From Rebecca billardiae RCC1528 (taxonomy: Eukaryota > Haptophyta), in assembly GCA_965240325.2 (NCBI GenBank), contig OZ251223.1:1-64000 (forward strand): 64,000 bases of DNA, read 5' to 3'. The translations under genes and the position numbers were made by a program. This document shows, piece after piece, positions 9,260-23,215 of this stretch (the stretch's first letter is position 1; each line of letters begins with the position of its first letter). Under the pieces are notes generated by a model. The model was given only the letters and a program-made list of their open reading frames with translations. It ran no database searches and had not been told where the DNA came from.

Positions 9260-9663
9260 GCGTGACGACGGCTGCGCCACTCAGTCAGAAGATAGGAGTA
9301 GTCAGGCAGTTGTTCAGTCACCATTCAGGAGCACTGAGGCTGTGACTGTTGATCAGTCAATGTCTGTGACTGTGTGACGGTGGATCAGCGGAGACGTGCA
9401 GCGGTCAGATCGCGCGGTCAAACCTCAGCGGCCGGTGGCACACGCTTGACCAGCAGCGGCGGGAGGGCGGCGCGCGATCCGGCGCCGCCGGGAGCCGTCT
9501 TCGGCGCACGTCCGCCGCGCGTGCATCGCAGGCGCCGGCCGAACGAGCCGCCGCGCCGGCCGCGCGTTTCCACGCGCGCGCGCAGCGCACGGCGCGCCGC
9601 CCACGCGCCCAGCCGCCAGCCGCGCCGGCGGCCGCGCCTCCTCGCCTCGCGGGTCGCGGCGGC
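9260..9663. other. Intergenic with CAGTCA-rich segment
   Basis: Positions 9280-9365 carry many CAGTCA/CAGTCAC and GACTGT words in direct order. The DNA from 9400 to the giant-gene ATG is very GC-rich and could be 5' UTR and promoter. No separate coding feature is supported. Confidence 0.45.
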
Positions 9664-12600
9664 ATGGAGGGCGCGCGGCGCGCGTTCGGTCAGAAGATCG
9701 ACCTGTGCACGCGCATCCGCGACATCCTCGAGGCGTACCCGGACGGCTCCACCGTGCTCAAGGAGCTGCTGCAGAACGCCGACGACGCGGGCGCGACCAC
9801 CTTCAAGCTGCTCCTCGACAAGCGCGAGCACGGCCGCGCCTCGCTCGCGTTCCCGGGCGCGGCCGACTTCCAGGGCGCCGCCTTCTACGCGTTCAACGAC
9901 GCGACCTTTGCGGACGAGGACTTTGTGCGCCGCGCGCGCGCGCCGCGCGCGCCGCGCGGCGAGTGGGCGCGCGCGCGGTGCGAGCCGCGGCTCACGGCAC
10001 GCCGCGCGCCGCGCACGCCGCCGCCGCCGGCGACCGCGTCCGCGTCCGCGCCGCCGCGCAGGAGTCGATCCAGCGCGTGGGCGGCTCGCTCAAGGCGGGC
10101 TCGCTGACGAAGACGGGGCGGTTCGGCGTGGGCTTCTGCTCGGTGTACCACCTCACCGACCTGCCCTCCTTCGTCTCGCGCGAGTTCCTCGTCGTGCTCG
10201 ACCCGCACGCGCGCCACCTGCCGCCGCCGGCCGGCGAGTCGGGCGGCGCGCCCGCGGGCACGATGCTCGACTTCACCGCGCTGGACACGGCGGCGTACGC
10301 GGACACGTTCGAGCCGTACCGCGTGCTCGGGTGCGACCTCCGCCGCCCGTTCGACGGCACGCTCTTCCGCCTGCCGCTGCGCACCGAGGCGCAGGCCGCG
10401 GCGTCGCGCCTCTCGCGCCGCGCGTACGCAGCGGCCGGCGTGGCGGACGCGCTGCTCGCCGACTTCTGCGCGGCGGCGGACGAGATCGGGCTGTTCCTCG
10501 CGAGCGTGCGCTCGCTCGAGGCGCTCGTCTGGGAGCCCGGCGCGCCCGCGCCGACCACGCTGCTGCGCTGCACGCTCGACGCGCGCGGCGCGCCGCACCC
10601 GCTCGCCGGGCTGGTCGCGGCCGCGGACGGCGAGCCGGCCGCGCTGCGGGAGAGCGCGACGCTCGTGCGCGCGACGGTGCGGCTCGAGCCGGCGGGGCGC
10701 GAGGCGGAGTGGCTGGTGGTGCACGCGATGGGCGGCGGCGAGGCGCGCGCGCTCGCCGCCTCGGCCGAGGCCCGCGCGCTCGGCCTGCGGCTGCTGCCGT
10801 GGGCGGGCGTCGCCGCGCGGGTGCGCGTGCGCGACGCGGCCGCGGGCGCGGACGCGGACGCGGACGCGCACCCGCCGCCGCTCGACGGGCGCGCGTACTG
10901 CGCGCTGCCGCTGCCGGCGCGCACGGGCCTGCCCGTGCACGTGAACGGCTTCTTCGAGCTCTCGACCAACCGGCGCGACGTGTGGCACGGCGACGACCTC
11001 GCGGGCGCGGGCGCGCTGCGCGCGCGCTGGAACGAGGCGCTGCTGCGCGCCGCGGTCGCGCCCGCGTACGCCGCGCTGCTCGAGGCGGCGGCGGCGGCGT
11101 GCGCGCGGGGCGGCGGCGACGACGCGGCGGTGTACGCCCTCTGGCCCCGCGCCGACGCGCGCGGGCCCTGGGCGTGCGTCGTCGACGCGCTGTACGAGCA
11201 GCTGCTCGCGCGGCGCGTGCTGCCCGCGCCCGGCCTCGCCGGCGCGCCGCTCGCGCCCGCACACGCGCACACGCGCCTCCTCGCCGTGCCGGCGCGCGGG
11301 CAGGGCGACGAGGACGCGGGCGAGCCGATGCTGGCGCGCGCGCTCGTCGCGCTCGGCGCGCCGTGCGCCCGCCCGCCCGCCGCCGCGCGCGAGCGCCTGC
11401 TCGGCGCGGGCGCGCGCGCGGGCGCGAGCGTGCGGCTGGTGAGCGCGGCCGCGGCGCGCGGCTGGGCTCGCGACGCCGACGGCGCGCTGCGCGCGCTGCC
11501 GGCGGCGGAGCGGCTCGCGCTGCTGCGGCTGTGCGCGAGCGACGCGGCGAGCGCGCCGCTCGGCGCGTACGACGGCCTCGCGCTCGCGCCGCTGGGCGGC
11601 GACGGCTGGGCGGCGCTGGGCACGCGCGGCGACGGCGCGCCGCTGTTTGCGTGCGTCACGCGCGCCGCGCTCGAGCTCGTGCGCGAGCGCGCGCCCGCGC
11701 AGCTGCTCGACGCGAGCGACGAGGGCGGCGCGCGCGAGGCGCTGCTCGCGCTCGCCGCGTCCGGGCGCACCAACGTCTGGGCGCTCGGCGCCGAGCTGCG
11801 CGCCGACGCGCACGCGCTCGGCGCGCTCGCGCAGGCGGCCGGTGCGTGCACGCCCGCGGGGTGGCGCGGCCGGCGCGTGGTCCCGCTCGGCGAGGCGGAC
11901 GGCGCGCCCGACGCGGCGTGGTTCGGCGCGTTCTGGCGGCTGGTCGGCGCGGCGGTGCCCACCGAGGGCTCGGCGGCGGGCGTGCTGCGCCCGCTCGAGG
12001 GCCTCGCTCTGCTGCCCGCCGCCGACGGCCGCTCGGCGTGCGCGCTCGCGCCGCGCGCCGAGTCGCGAGCGCTGCTCGCGCCACCCGCGGCCGCGCCCTC
12101 TGCCGAGCTGCTCGGCGGGCTGGGCGCGGCGGGGTGCCACGTGGTGCACGCGGCGGTGGGCGAGGCGCTGGGCGAGGCCCGCGCGCGCGCGCTGCTCGCG
12201 CCGTACGCGCACGAGCTGTGCGCGGCGGGCGTGCTGGGCAGCGCGCTGCGCGGCGCGGGCGGCGACGTGGACGGCGTGCGCGAGGCGTGCGCGCGGCGCG
12301 CGTCGCCCGCGGAGCGCCGCGCGCTGCGTGCGCTGCTCGCGGCGCGGTGCGCGGCCGAGGAGCCCGAGCTGCGCGCGCGCGACGAGCTGCTCGACGTGCT
12401 GCGCGCGCTGCCGATCTTCGAGGTGTACGCGGACACCGACGACGGCGCCGAGCCCGGCGCCGAGCCGGAGTTTGGGCCGTTCGTCGCGCTGCGGCCCGCG
12501 CCGCGGCCGGCCGGCGACGGCGCCGGCGATGGCGCCGACGCAACCGGTGTGGGGCTGGCGCTGCCGCCCGAGGGCTCGCCGGCGGCGCCGCGCGTGCTGC

Positions 12601-15600
12601 TCGGCGCGGCGCACGTGCGCGAGCTCGTCGAGGGCGACGGCCGCCTCGCGAGCCTCGCGGGCGTGCCGCGGCTCTCGCGCGCGGCGCTGTACCGGCGCGC
12701 GCTGCTGCCGCGCGTGGCCGCGCTCGCGCCCGCGGCGCGCGACGGCGCGGTGCTGCGCGCGCTCGGCGAGCTGGGCGTGCTGAAGGGCGAGGACGGCGGG
12801 TTCGCCGATGCGCTGGGCGCGTGCGCGTGCGTGCCCGTCGCGTCGGGCGGCCTCGTGCTGCCGCGCGAGCTCTTCCACCCCGCCGTGCGCGAGGCGGGCG
12901 CGCTCTTCGGGCCCGACTGCTACCCGGCGGGGCCGTTCGCGTCCGCGCACGCGTGCGCCGCGCTGTGCGGCGTCGGGCTGCGCACCGAGCTCTCGCGCGA
13001 CGCGCTGCTCGACGCGGCGCGGCGGGTCGAGGCGCTCGCGGCGGAGGGCGGCGAGAGTGCCGCCCGGGAGGCGCGCGCGCGCGGCGCCGCGCTGCTCGCC
13101 CACCTCGACGCGCACGCGCCACAGCTGCTGCGGCCGCCACCGCGCGCGCCCCGCCCCGGCGCGGGTGCGGACGTCGCGAGCCGGTTCGGCGCGGCGCTGC
13201 GCACGATCGCGTGGCTGCCCGCGCTGCGCCAGCCGCCCGACGCGGCGATGCCCTGGCCGGCGGGCGCGCGCGGCGCGACGTGCGCGCCCGCGGCCAGCCG
13301 CCCCGCGTCCGACGCGTGGCTCGTCTCCGCCTCGCTCCGCCTCGCGGACGCGTCTGCGCGCGCGCCCGCGCTGCTCGCTCTGTTCGGCTGGGACGCGCCG
13401 CCCGAGCCGGGCGCGGTGCTGCAGCAGCTGCTGGCGCTGGGGCGCGCGCACACGGCGGACGACGGCGAGGGCGAGAGCGAGGGCGGGCGCGGCGTGGACG
13501 CGGACGCCGACGCGGCGGACACGCGCTTCCGCCGCGCGATGGCGGGCGCGGTGCCCGCGATCTACGCGAGGCTCGACCGCGCGGCGCGCGACGCCGAGCT
13601 CGGGCGCGCCGCGCTGCGCGGCCTCGCGGACGCGCCGCTCGTGTGGGTGGGTGACGGGTTCGCGCGGCCGCGCGACACGGCGTTCCGCGCGGCGCTCGAC
13701 GCGGCGCCGTACGTGCGCGCCGTGCCCGCCGACCTGTGCTGCTTCGACGCGCTGCTGGCCGCGGTCGGCGTGTCGGCCGAGCTGGGCGCGCGCCACTACC
13801 TGCGCACGCTGCGGCGCATTGCGGCGCGCGCGCGCCGCGCGGCGGGGCTGCCCGCCGCGCGCGCGCGCGGCGGCGGCGGCGGCGGCGGGTCGCCGGCCGA
13901 CGACGCCGACGCCGAGGGCGAGGCCGAGGGCGAGGGCGCGTCGGACGAAGAGGCCGACGGCGCGGACGACGACGGCGACGCGCCGCCGCTCGGCGCGGGC
14001 GAGCTCGCGCTCGCGCTGGGCGTGTGCGCGCAGCTCGCCTCGCCCGCGCTCGCGCCGCTGCCCGCGCGGCCGCGCGCGCTCGCGCCCGACGCGCGCGGCG
14101 CGCTCGCGCGCGCGGACGCGCTCGTGTTCGACGACGCGCCGTGGCTGCGCGACGAGGGCGCGCCGCCGGGCGCGCGCGAGGAGGCGCGCACGCTGCGCGC
14201 CGTGCACCCGCGGCTGAGCCACGCCGCCGCCGCCGCGCTCGGCGCCACCTCGCTGCGCGCGCGGCTGCTCGCGGGTGCGGGTGGCAGCACGCCGCTCGCG
14301 CTCTCGCTGCCGCCTGGCGCCGAGCCGTTCGGGCAGCACGAGTCGCTCGCCTCGCGCATCGCCTCGATCCTCGAGCTGTACGCCGACGGCGTGGGCGTGG
14401 TGCACGAGCTGCTGCAGAACGCGGACGACGCGGGCGCGAGCTCGTTCGCGCTGCTGCTCGACGAGGTGCAGCACGGCGCGCGCTCGCTGCTCGGGCCGGG
14501 GCTGGCCGAGTGGCAGGGCCCCGCGCTGTGCTGCTACAACGACGCGCCCTTCTCGCCCGCCGACTACGCGCAGCTGTGCGCGCTGGGCTCGGCGCACAAG
14601 CTCGCCGACGCGTGCGCCACCGGCCGGTTCGGCCTCGGCTTCAACGCGGTGTACCACCTCACCGACCTCCCCTCCTTCGTCTCGGGCGAGCAGCTCGTCT
14701 TCCTCGACCCGCACGCGGAGCACCTGCCGGGCGCGAGCGCGGCCGCGCCCGGGCTGCGCGCGCGCTTCGCGGGCACGGGGCTGCGCGAGCGCTTCGCCGA
14801 CCAGTGCGCGCCGTACCGCGGGCTGTTCGGGTGCGACATGGGCGCGCCGTTCGGCGGCACGCTCTTCCGCTTCCCGCTGCGCACGCCCGCCGCGGCGGCG
14901 CGCTCGCGGCTGCGGCCCAACGCGCCGTACTCGGCGGAGGACGCGCGCGCGCTGCTGCGCGCGCTGCGGCCGCGCGCCGCGCGCGCGCTCCTCTTCACGC
15001 GTTCGGTGCGCGAGATCCGCGTGCTGCGCCGCGCGCCCGAGGGCGGGCCGCCGCTCGAGCTCTTCCGCGTGAGCGCGAGCCGCGAGGCCGCGCCGGCCGC
15101 CGGCCGCACCGCCGGCGCGCTGCGCGCGTTCCTCGACGCGGCGGCGCGTGCCGAGCCGCCCGCCGAGCTGCAGCCGCGCGCGGGCGCGGGCGCGCGCGCG
15201 CTCGCCGCGCGCGCGCACGCGGCGGCCGTCGCCGCGAGCGGCGGCGGCGGCGGCGGCGGCGGCGCGGCGGCGAGCGGCCCACTCCGGCCGACCAAGGCGC
15301 AGCTGCACGCCGCGCTCGCGCGCACGCCCGCCTCGCAGCTGCCGCACGAGACCTTCGAGCTGCGGCTGGAGGAGCGCACGCACGCGCGGTGCGAGGCCGC
15401 CCTCGGCGACCGCGCCGGCACGGCGCGCGCGGCCGCGGCCGCGGGCGCGCCCGCGGCGGCCGGCGCGGCCGCGGCGGCGCCTGCGGCCGCGCACGCGGCG
15501 GGGACGTGCCGCTCGCAGGTGTGGCTGGTGAGCGTCTCGCTCGGCGCGGACGCGGGTGGCGCGGTGTCCATGTGCCTGTCGGAGGAGGGCCGCGCGCTGC

Positions 15601-18565
15601 AGCTGATGCCGTGGGGCGGCGCGGCCGCGCGCATCCACCCGCCGCCCGAGCCGCCGGCCGGCGCGGACGCGGGCGGCGGATGCGAGGACGACGCGGACGC
15701 GGACGACGCGTGCGGCGCGCTGTGCGGGCGCGCGTTCTGCTCGCTGCCGCTGCCCGCGCGCACCGGGCTGCCCGTGCACGTGAACGGCGCGTTCGAGCTC
15801 TCGAGCAACAGGCGCAACCTGTGGGCCGGAGACGGGATGGCGGGCGACGGCGCGGCGCGCGCGCGGTGGAACGAGGTGCTGCTCGCGCAGCTGATCGCGC
15901 CCGCGTACGCGCGGCTGCTCGTCGCGGCGCGCGAGGCGCTCGTGCCGCACGGCGCGCCGCCCGCCGCGCGCGCGCAGGCCGAGGCCGCGCTCTTCGCGCT
16001 GTGGCCGCGCGCGCTGCCGCCAGAGCCGTGGGGCGTGCTGGCGAGCGCGCTGTACGGCGCGCTGCTCGGCGCGCGCGCGCTGCCCGCGCCGCCCGGCGCG
16101 GCGGAGGCCGGGCTGCGGCCCGCGGACGCGTGCTTCGTCGACGCGGACGCGGCGGGCGGCGGCGCGCGCGCGGCCGAGCTCGAGGCGGCGCTGCTCGCCA
16201 TCGGCGCGCCGTGCGCGCGCGTGCCCGCGCCCGTGCGCGACCTGCTGGGCGTCGCGGCCGCGGAGGGCGGCGGGCTGCGCTGGGCGAGCGCGCCGTTCGC
16301 GCGCGCGCTCGCCAGCGCGGCCGAGGCGCTGCCGGCCGAGCGCGCGCACCGCGTCGCGCTGCTGCGGCTGTGCGCGAGCGACGCGGCGAGCGCGCCGCTC
16401 GGCGCGTACGACGGCCTCGCGCTCGCGCCGCTGCACGGCGACGGCTGGGCGGCGCTGGGCACGCGCGGCGACGGCGCGCCGCTGTTTGCGTGCGTCACGC
16501 GCGCCGCGCTCGAGCTCGTGCGCGAGCGCGCGCCCGCGCAGCTGCTCGACGCGAGCGACGAGGGCGGCGCGCGCGAGGCGCTGCTCGCGCTCGCCGCGTC
16601 CGGGCGCACCAACGTCTGGGCGCTCGGCGCCGAGCTGCGCGCCGACGCGCACGCGCTCGGCGCGCTCGCGCAGGCGGCCGGTGCGTGCACGCCCGCGGGG
16701 TGGCGCGGCCGGCGCGTGGTCCCGCTCGGCGAGGCGGACGGCGCGCCCGACGCGGCGTGGTTCGGCGCGTTCTGGCGGCTGGTCGGCGCGGCGGTGCCCA
16801 CCGAGGGCTCGGCGGCGGGCGTGCTGCGCCCGCTCGAGGGCCTCGCTCTGCTGCCCGCCGCCGACGGCCGCTCGGCGTGCGCGCTCGCGCCGCGCGCCGA
16901 GTCGCGAGCGCTGCTCGCGCCCCCTGCGGCCGCGCCCTCTGCCGAGCTGCTCGGCGGGCTGGGCGCGGCGGGGTGCCACGTGGTGCACGCGGCGGTGGGC
17001 GAGGCGCTGGGCGAGGCCCGCGCGCGCGCGCTGCTCGCGCCGTACGCGCACGAGCTCTGCGCGGCGGGCGTGCTGGGCAGCGCGCTGCGCGGCGCGGGCG
17101 GCGACGTGGACGGCGTGCGCGAGGCGTGCGCGCGGCGCGCGTCGCCCGCGGAGCGCCGCGCGCTGCGTGCGCTGCTCGCGGCGCGGTGCGCGGCCGAGGA
17201 GCCCGAGCTGCGCGCGCGCGCCGAGCTGCTCGACGTGCTGCGCGCGCTGCCGATCTTCGAGGTGTACGCGGACACCGACGACGGCGCCGAGCCCGGCGCC
17301 GAGCCGGAGTTTGGGCCGTTCGTCGCGCTGCGGCCCGCGCCGCGGGGCGCGGGCGCCGGCGATGGCGCCGACGCAACCGGTGTGGGGCTGGCGCTGCCGC
17401 CCGAGGGCTCGCCGGCGGCGCCGCGCGTGCTGCTCGGCGCGGCGCACGTGCGCGAGCTCGTCGAGGGCGACGGCCGCCTCGCGAGCCTCGCGGGCGTGCC
17501 GCGGCTCTCGCGCGCGGCGCTGTACCGGCGCGCGCTGCTGCCGCGCGTGGCCGCGCTCGCGCCCGCGGCGCGCGACGGCGCGGTGCTGCGCGCGCTCGGC
17601 GAGCTGGGCGTGCTGAAGGGCGAGGACGGCGGGTTCGCCGAGGCGCTGGGCGCGTGCGCGTGCGTGCCCGTCGCGTCGGGCGGCCTCGTGCTGCCGCGCG
17701 AGCTCTTCCACCCCGCCGTGCGCGAGGCGGGCGCGCTCTTCGGGCCCGACTGCTACCCGGCGGGGCCGTTCGCGTCCGCGCACGCGTGCGCCGCGCTGTG
17801 CGGCGTCGGGCTGCGCACCGAGCTCTCGCGCGACGCGCTGCTCGACGCGGCGCGGCGGGTCGAGGCGCTCGCGACGGAGGGCGGCGAGAGCGCCGCCCGG
17901 GAGGCGCGCGCGCGCGGCGCCGCGCTGCTCGCCCACCTGCACGCGCACGCGCCGCGGCTGCTGCGGCCGCCGCCGCGCGCCGACGACAGCGGCGCCGACG
18001 TCGCGAGCCGGTTCGGCGCGGCGCTGCGCACGATCGCGTGGCTGCCCGCGCTGCGCGAGCCGCCGCACGCGGCGATGCCCTGGCCGGCCGGCGCGCGCGG
18101 CGCGGTGCCGCCGCCGGCGGACGGCGCCGGCTCGGCCGACGCGGCGCCGCTCGGTCCGCCCACGTGCGCGCCCGCGCGCTGCCGCCCCGCGTCGGACGCA
18201 TGGCTCGTCTCGGGCGCGCTCCCGCTGCTCGACGAGGCGGCGGCGGGCGTGCGCGCGGACGGCCTCGCGCCGGACGTGGCGCGCGGCCTGCTCGGCTGGG
18301 ACGAGCCCCCCGCCGCCGAGGCGGTGCTCGAGCAGCTCGGCCTGCTGTGCGCGCCCGACGCGCGCTGGGCCGAGGCGGCGCGCGCGCTCGGCTGCGGCGC
18401 GCTCTACGCCGCGGCGGTGCAGCCGGCGTATGCGCGGCTCGAGGCGCTCGCGCCCGGCGCCGACGCGCACGCGAGCGGCGCCGGCGCGGCGCCGCACGCC
18501 GAGCGCCCGCCGACGACGCTCTCCGAGCTCGCGCGCGACGGCGCCGTCGTGTGGGTCGGACCGGA

Positions 18566-18600
<35 letters not shown>

Positions 18601-20086
18601 CGGGCGCGGACGGCGGCGACGCCGCCGCGCGCGCCGCGGCCGCGTGGCCGCCGCTGGCGCGCGCGCGCGACGCGGCGTTCGCCGAGCCGCTCGCGCCGCT
18701 GCCCGCGCTGCGCACCGTGCCGCGCGCCGCGGGCGGCGCGCACGCGCGCGTGCTGCGCGCGCTCGGCGTGCGCGACGCGTTCGGCCCCGCAGACTATGCG
18801 CGCGCCGTGCGCGCGCTCGCGGCCGCGTCCGCGGGCGCGCCGCTGCCGGCCGCGGAGCTGCGCGCGTGCGTCGCGGCGCTCGAGCTCGCCGCGGCGGACG
18901 ACGCCGGGCCCGCCGCCGCCGCCGCCGCCGCCGACGGCGGCGGGCACTACCTGCCGAGCGCCGACGGCTCGCTCCGCCCCGCGGCCGAGCTCGCGTTCAA
19001 CGACGCCGCGTGGATGGGCGAGGCGAGCTCGGGCGCGGGCCTGCGGCGCGTGCACGCGTGCGTGCCCGTCGAGCTGGCGGCGGCGCTCGGCGCGCGCTCG
19101 CTGCGCGACGCGCTGCTCGTCGAGGCCTCGCTCACCGACGCGCTCCCGTGCCCGGCGCCCGCCGCGCTGCGCCCCGTCGCGCGCGTGGGCTTCCTCGCGC
19201 ACGCGCTGCCCGAGCTGCTCGGCGCACTCGACGCGCTCGGCGCGCGATCGCTCACGCTCGCGCTCGACACGCGCGCGCACCGCGCCACGTCCGTGCTCGC
19301 GCCCGGGCTGGGTGCGCTGCAGGGCCCGGCGCTGCTCGTGCACGCGGACGGGCTGCAGCTCGGCGCGGAGCAGCTGTGCGCGCTCCACCTCGCGCCCGGC
19401 GCGCTCGGCGCCGCCGCCGCCGCCGCGGCCGGCGCGAGCGGTGCGGACGGCGTTGGCGGCGGCGGGCGCGGCGGGTGGCGGCGCGCCGCGCCCGCGCACC
19501 GCTGCGCGCCGCTCGGCGCGGCGTACGCGCTGTGCGACGCGCTGCAGGCGCTGAGCGCGGACAAGCTCTTCGTCTTCGACCCGACGGGCGCGGCGCTCGG
19601 CGGCGGCGCGGGCGGCGCGGGGTGCGCGTGCGCCAAGGTGTTCTCGCTGGACGGTGACGCGGACCTGGCTGCGCGCTTCCCCGACCAGTTCAAGCCGTTT
19701 GAGCCCCTCGGAGCGGGCGGGTGCGTGCTGCGCCTGCCGCTGCGCACGGCGCCGTGCGCGCCGCTGGGCGCGGAGCCCGTGCCGCCCGCCGCCGCGCGCG
19801 CGCTGCTCGTGCGCCTCGGCTCGCAGCTGGGGCCGCTGCTGCTCGGGCTGCGCGCCGTCCAGAGCGTCGAGCTGCGCGTGCTCGAGCAGCCCGCGGGCGC
19901 GGACGAGGGCGCGCACCCCGCCGTGCGCACGCTCGCGAGCGCGTCCATCGCGACGACCAAGCCGCCGCCGCCGCCGCCGCCGCCGCCACCGAGCGCGCCA
20001 CCCGCGCACGGTGCCGGCGGCGCGGGCGGCGCCGCGCCCAAGCGCTCGGGCGCGTTCGGTCTGTTTGGCGCGGTGAGCGCGCTGCT

Positions 20087-20128
<42 letters not shown>

Positions 20129-23100
20129 CCCGGCGCCGCCGCGCGGGCCGCAGCTGTGGACGGCGCGCGTGCGCGTGTGCGCGCCCGAGCCGGCGGACGG
20201 CGCGGCGCCGCTCGGCTGTGCGGACGAGACGTACCTGGTGTGCGAGCTGGCGGGCGCGCACGGCGGCGGCGGCGCGCACAACCCGCTCGCGCTGCTGCGG
20301 CGCACCGTGGGCGGCGGCGGCGGCGCGGCGGCGGGCGGCGCGGAGGGCGCGGAGGGCGGCGCGGAGGGCGCGCCCGCGCACGCGCGCGTCGTCGGCGTCG
20401 CCGCGCGGCTGCACCCCGCGCCGCTCGCGCGCGCCGACGGGCGCGTCGCGTGCCCCGGTGTGCTGAGCGGCTCCACTGGGCTGCCCGTGCACCTGCTCGG
20501 CCCGTTCGAGCTCGAGCACCCCGCGCTCGCGCTGAGCGGCGACCCGGACGCCGCGCCGCCCGGCGGCGGCGGCGCGGGCGAGGGCGAGGGCGCGGGCGCG
20601 CCCGGCTCGACGCACGCCGCGCGCGCCGCGTGGAACGGCGCGCTGCTCGCGCTGTGCGCGCACGCGTACGCGGCGCTGCTCCGCGAGCTGCCGGCGCGCA
20701 TCCCCGAGCTCGCGCGCGCGGCCGCGCTGCCCGGCGCCGCGGTGGATGACGCGTCGGACGCGGAGGCGGCGGGCGGCGGCGAGCCCGTCGGCGCGGACAC
20801 GGACGCCGCGCCGTGCGCGCACCGCTGGGCGCCCATGTACGCCCACTGGCCGGGCGGCGCGTACGGCGAGCAGCTGCGCGCGGCGCTGGTGGGCCCGCTG
20901 CTGGCCGAGCTCGCCGAGCTGCCGCTCTTCGCCGCGCGGCCGCGCGCGCTGGACGCGGCCGCGGCGGACGTGGGCGTCGACGCGTCGCATTCGGCGGCGC
21001 AGCAGCACCCGCCCCCCGCCGTCGAGCTGCGCCGGCTGAGCGACGGCTTCGTCGTCCCGCCCGCGCTGGACGCCGAGCTCGCCGCGTTCGCGCGCACGCA
21101 CCTCACCACGCTCGAGCTGCCGCGCGCGCTCGCGGCCACGGTGCTCGCGCACGCGCCGGCGCGGTGCGCGCGCGGCGTGAGCCCGGCCGAGCTGCGCGGC
21201 TACATCCGGCGCAAGCTCGCCGAGCCGCGCAAGCGCGAGCGCCGGCTCGCGCTCCCCGCGTGGGCGCCGCTGCTCGAGCCGCCGTTCGCGACGCGCGTGC
21301 TCGCCTTCTGCGCGGCCGACGTGCCGGGCGCGGGGCCGACCGACGGCCGGCGCTTCGCGCTGCGCAGCCTGCCGCCCGCCGCGCGCGCGCCCGCGCCGCC
21401 GCGTGAGCTGTGCGGCCTCGCCCTCCTGCCGCTCGCCTGCGGCACCCTCGGCCTCCTCGGCGGCTCGGAGGAGCACGTGCTCGCCTCCGCCGCGGAGCAG
21501 GCGCTCGTGCCCGCGCTGCGCTCGCGGTACGTGCACGCGGCGTGCGCGGCCGACCCGACGCTCGGCCCGCTGTTCGCGCAGCCGGCGGCGCAGCGCGCGA
21601 CGCTCGTCCGGCCGCTCGCGCTCGAGCAGATCAGCGCGCACGTCTCCGCGCCGCGCGCGCTCCCCGGCGCGGCGCCGTCCGAGCGGCCGAGCGACGCGTG
21701 GCTGCGCCGGCTCTGGGCGGCGGTCGGCGCGCGCGCGGACGCGGAGGGCGGCGCCGCCGACGAGCTCGAGCTCGCCCACGCGGCGGACGAGCTCGACGCG
21801 GCGCACGCGCTGCTGCTGCGCGCGGGGCTCGTCCGCCCGGCGCACGCGCCGCGCCTCGCCGCGCTCTTCGGCCAGATGGCGCTGCTGCCGCTGCTGGACG
21901 GCCGCGTGGGGCCGGTGAGCGCGCTGCCGCACGCGCTGCCGCTGCCGCGCGCGCTGCTGGCCGCGCGCCTGGCCGTGCCGGACGCGGTGGTGCGCCCGCC
22001 GCCGCGCGCGCCGCTGCCGCCGCTGCCGCCCTCGCCGGCGCCCTCGCCGGCCGCCGCCGCGCGCGCGCCGGCCACCGACGCCGACGCCGACGGGGCCGCG
22101 GCCGCGGGCGCGGAGGAGTGTGCGGCGGCGTCGGCGTCGGTGCCGCTGCGCGCGTGCCTCGAGGGGCTGGGCGTCGCGCTCATCCAGCCGGACTTTGTGC
22201 GCGCGCCGGACGCTGCGCGCGAAGGCGGCGCGCGGCAGCCGCAGCGCGAGGACGAGGGCTGGGGCGCGGCCGAGCCGTGGGCGGCGCCCGCCGCCGCCGC
22301 GGACGGCGGCGCCGCGGGCGCGCCGTTTGCGCCCGCGTGCGACTCGCTCGGCGGGCTGGCGGCCGCGCTGCTGCGCGCGCTCGGCGCGCTCGAGGCGGCG
22401 GAGCCGGGCCGCGCGGCGGCGGCGCTGCGCGCGGGCGGCGCGCTCGGGCGGCACGAGCGGCGCGCGCTGTGCGCGCTGCTCGCGCCGCTCGGCGCCGCGC
22501 GCGGCGGCGCCGCGCTCCGCGGCGCGGACGGCGAGCTGAGCGCGGGCGCGCGCGCGCTGGCCGCGCTGCCGCTGTGGGAGAGCGCCGCGGGCGGCTTCGT
22601 TGCCCTGCGCGCGGACGGGCGCGAAGAGGGTCCGCGCGTGCTCGCGCAGCCCAGCCCCTTCTTCGACCCGCTCGCCGACGCGCGGCCCGACTACCTCTGG
22701 CCCGCCGACGCCGCCGAGGCCGAGCTCGCGTGCGCGCTCGGCTGCGTGCGCGTGGACGAGGGCGGCGTGCTCGCTGCCGAGCTGCTGCCCGACCTCGCGC
22801 GGCGCGACGCGCGCTCGCAGGCGGCCGTGCGCGCGCGCGTGCTCGAGGGCTGGACGCGCGCCGAGCGCCAGCTGCGCGCGCACGCCGCGCTCGGCGCCGC
22901 GCTGCGCGCGTGCGCGTGGGTCCCCGTCGGCGAGCACGGCGCCGCCCTCTGCCGCCCCGCCGAGGTGCTCGACCCGCGCAACGACGCGCTCGCGTCCATC
23001 TTTGGCGGAGACGGCCGCCTCTTCCCCGCGCCCGAGTGCGGGGGCAAGGAGTGGCTCGGGCTGCTGGCCGAGCTGGGCATGCGCACGCGCGTCGACGCCG

Positions 23101-23178
23101 ACGCGTTTGTGCTGTGCGCGCGCCGCGTCGAGGCGTGGGCGCTCGCGCCCGACGCCGCCGCCGACGGCGCCGAGAGCA

Positions 23179-23215
<37 letters not shown>

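Noticed and set aside
9925-10061. A frameshift instead of an intron in the giant gene
   Set aside because: The 137-bp segment has GTGCGC...GCGCAG borders like the other introns, and its removal joins DF to ESIQRVGGS as the family requires.
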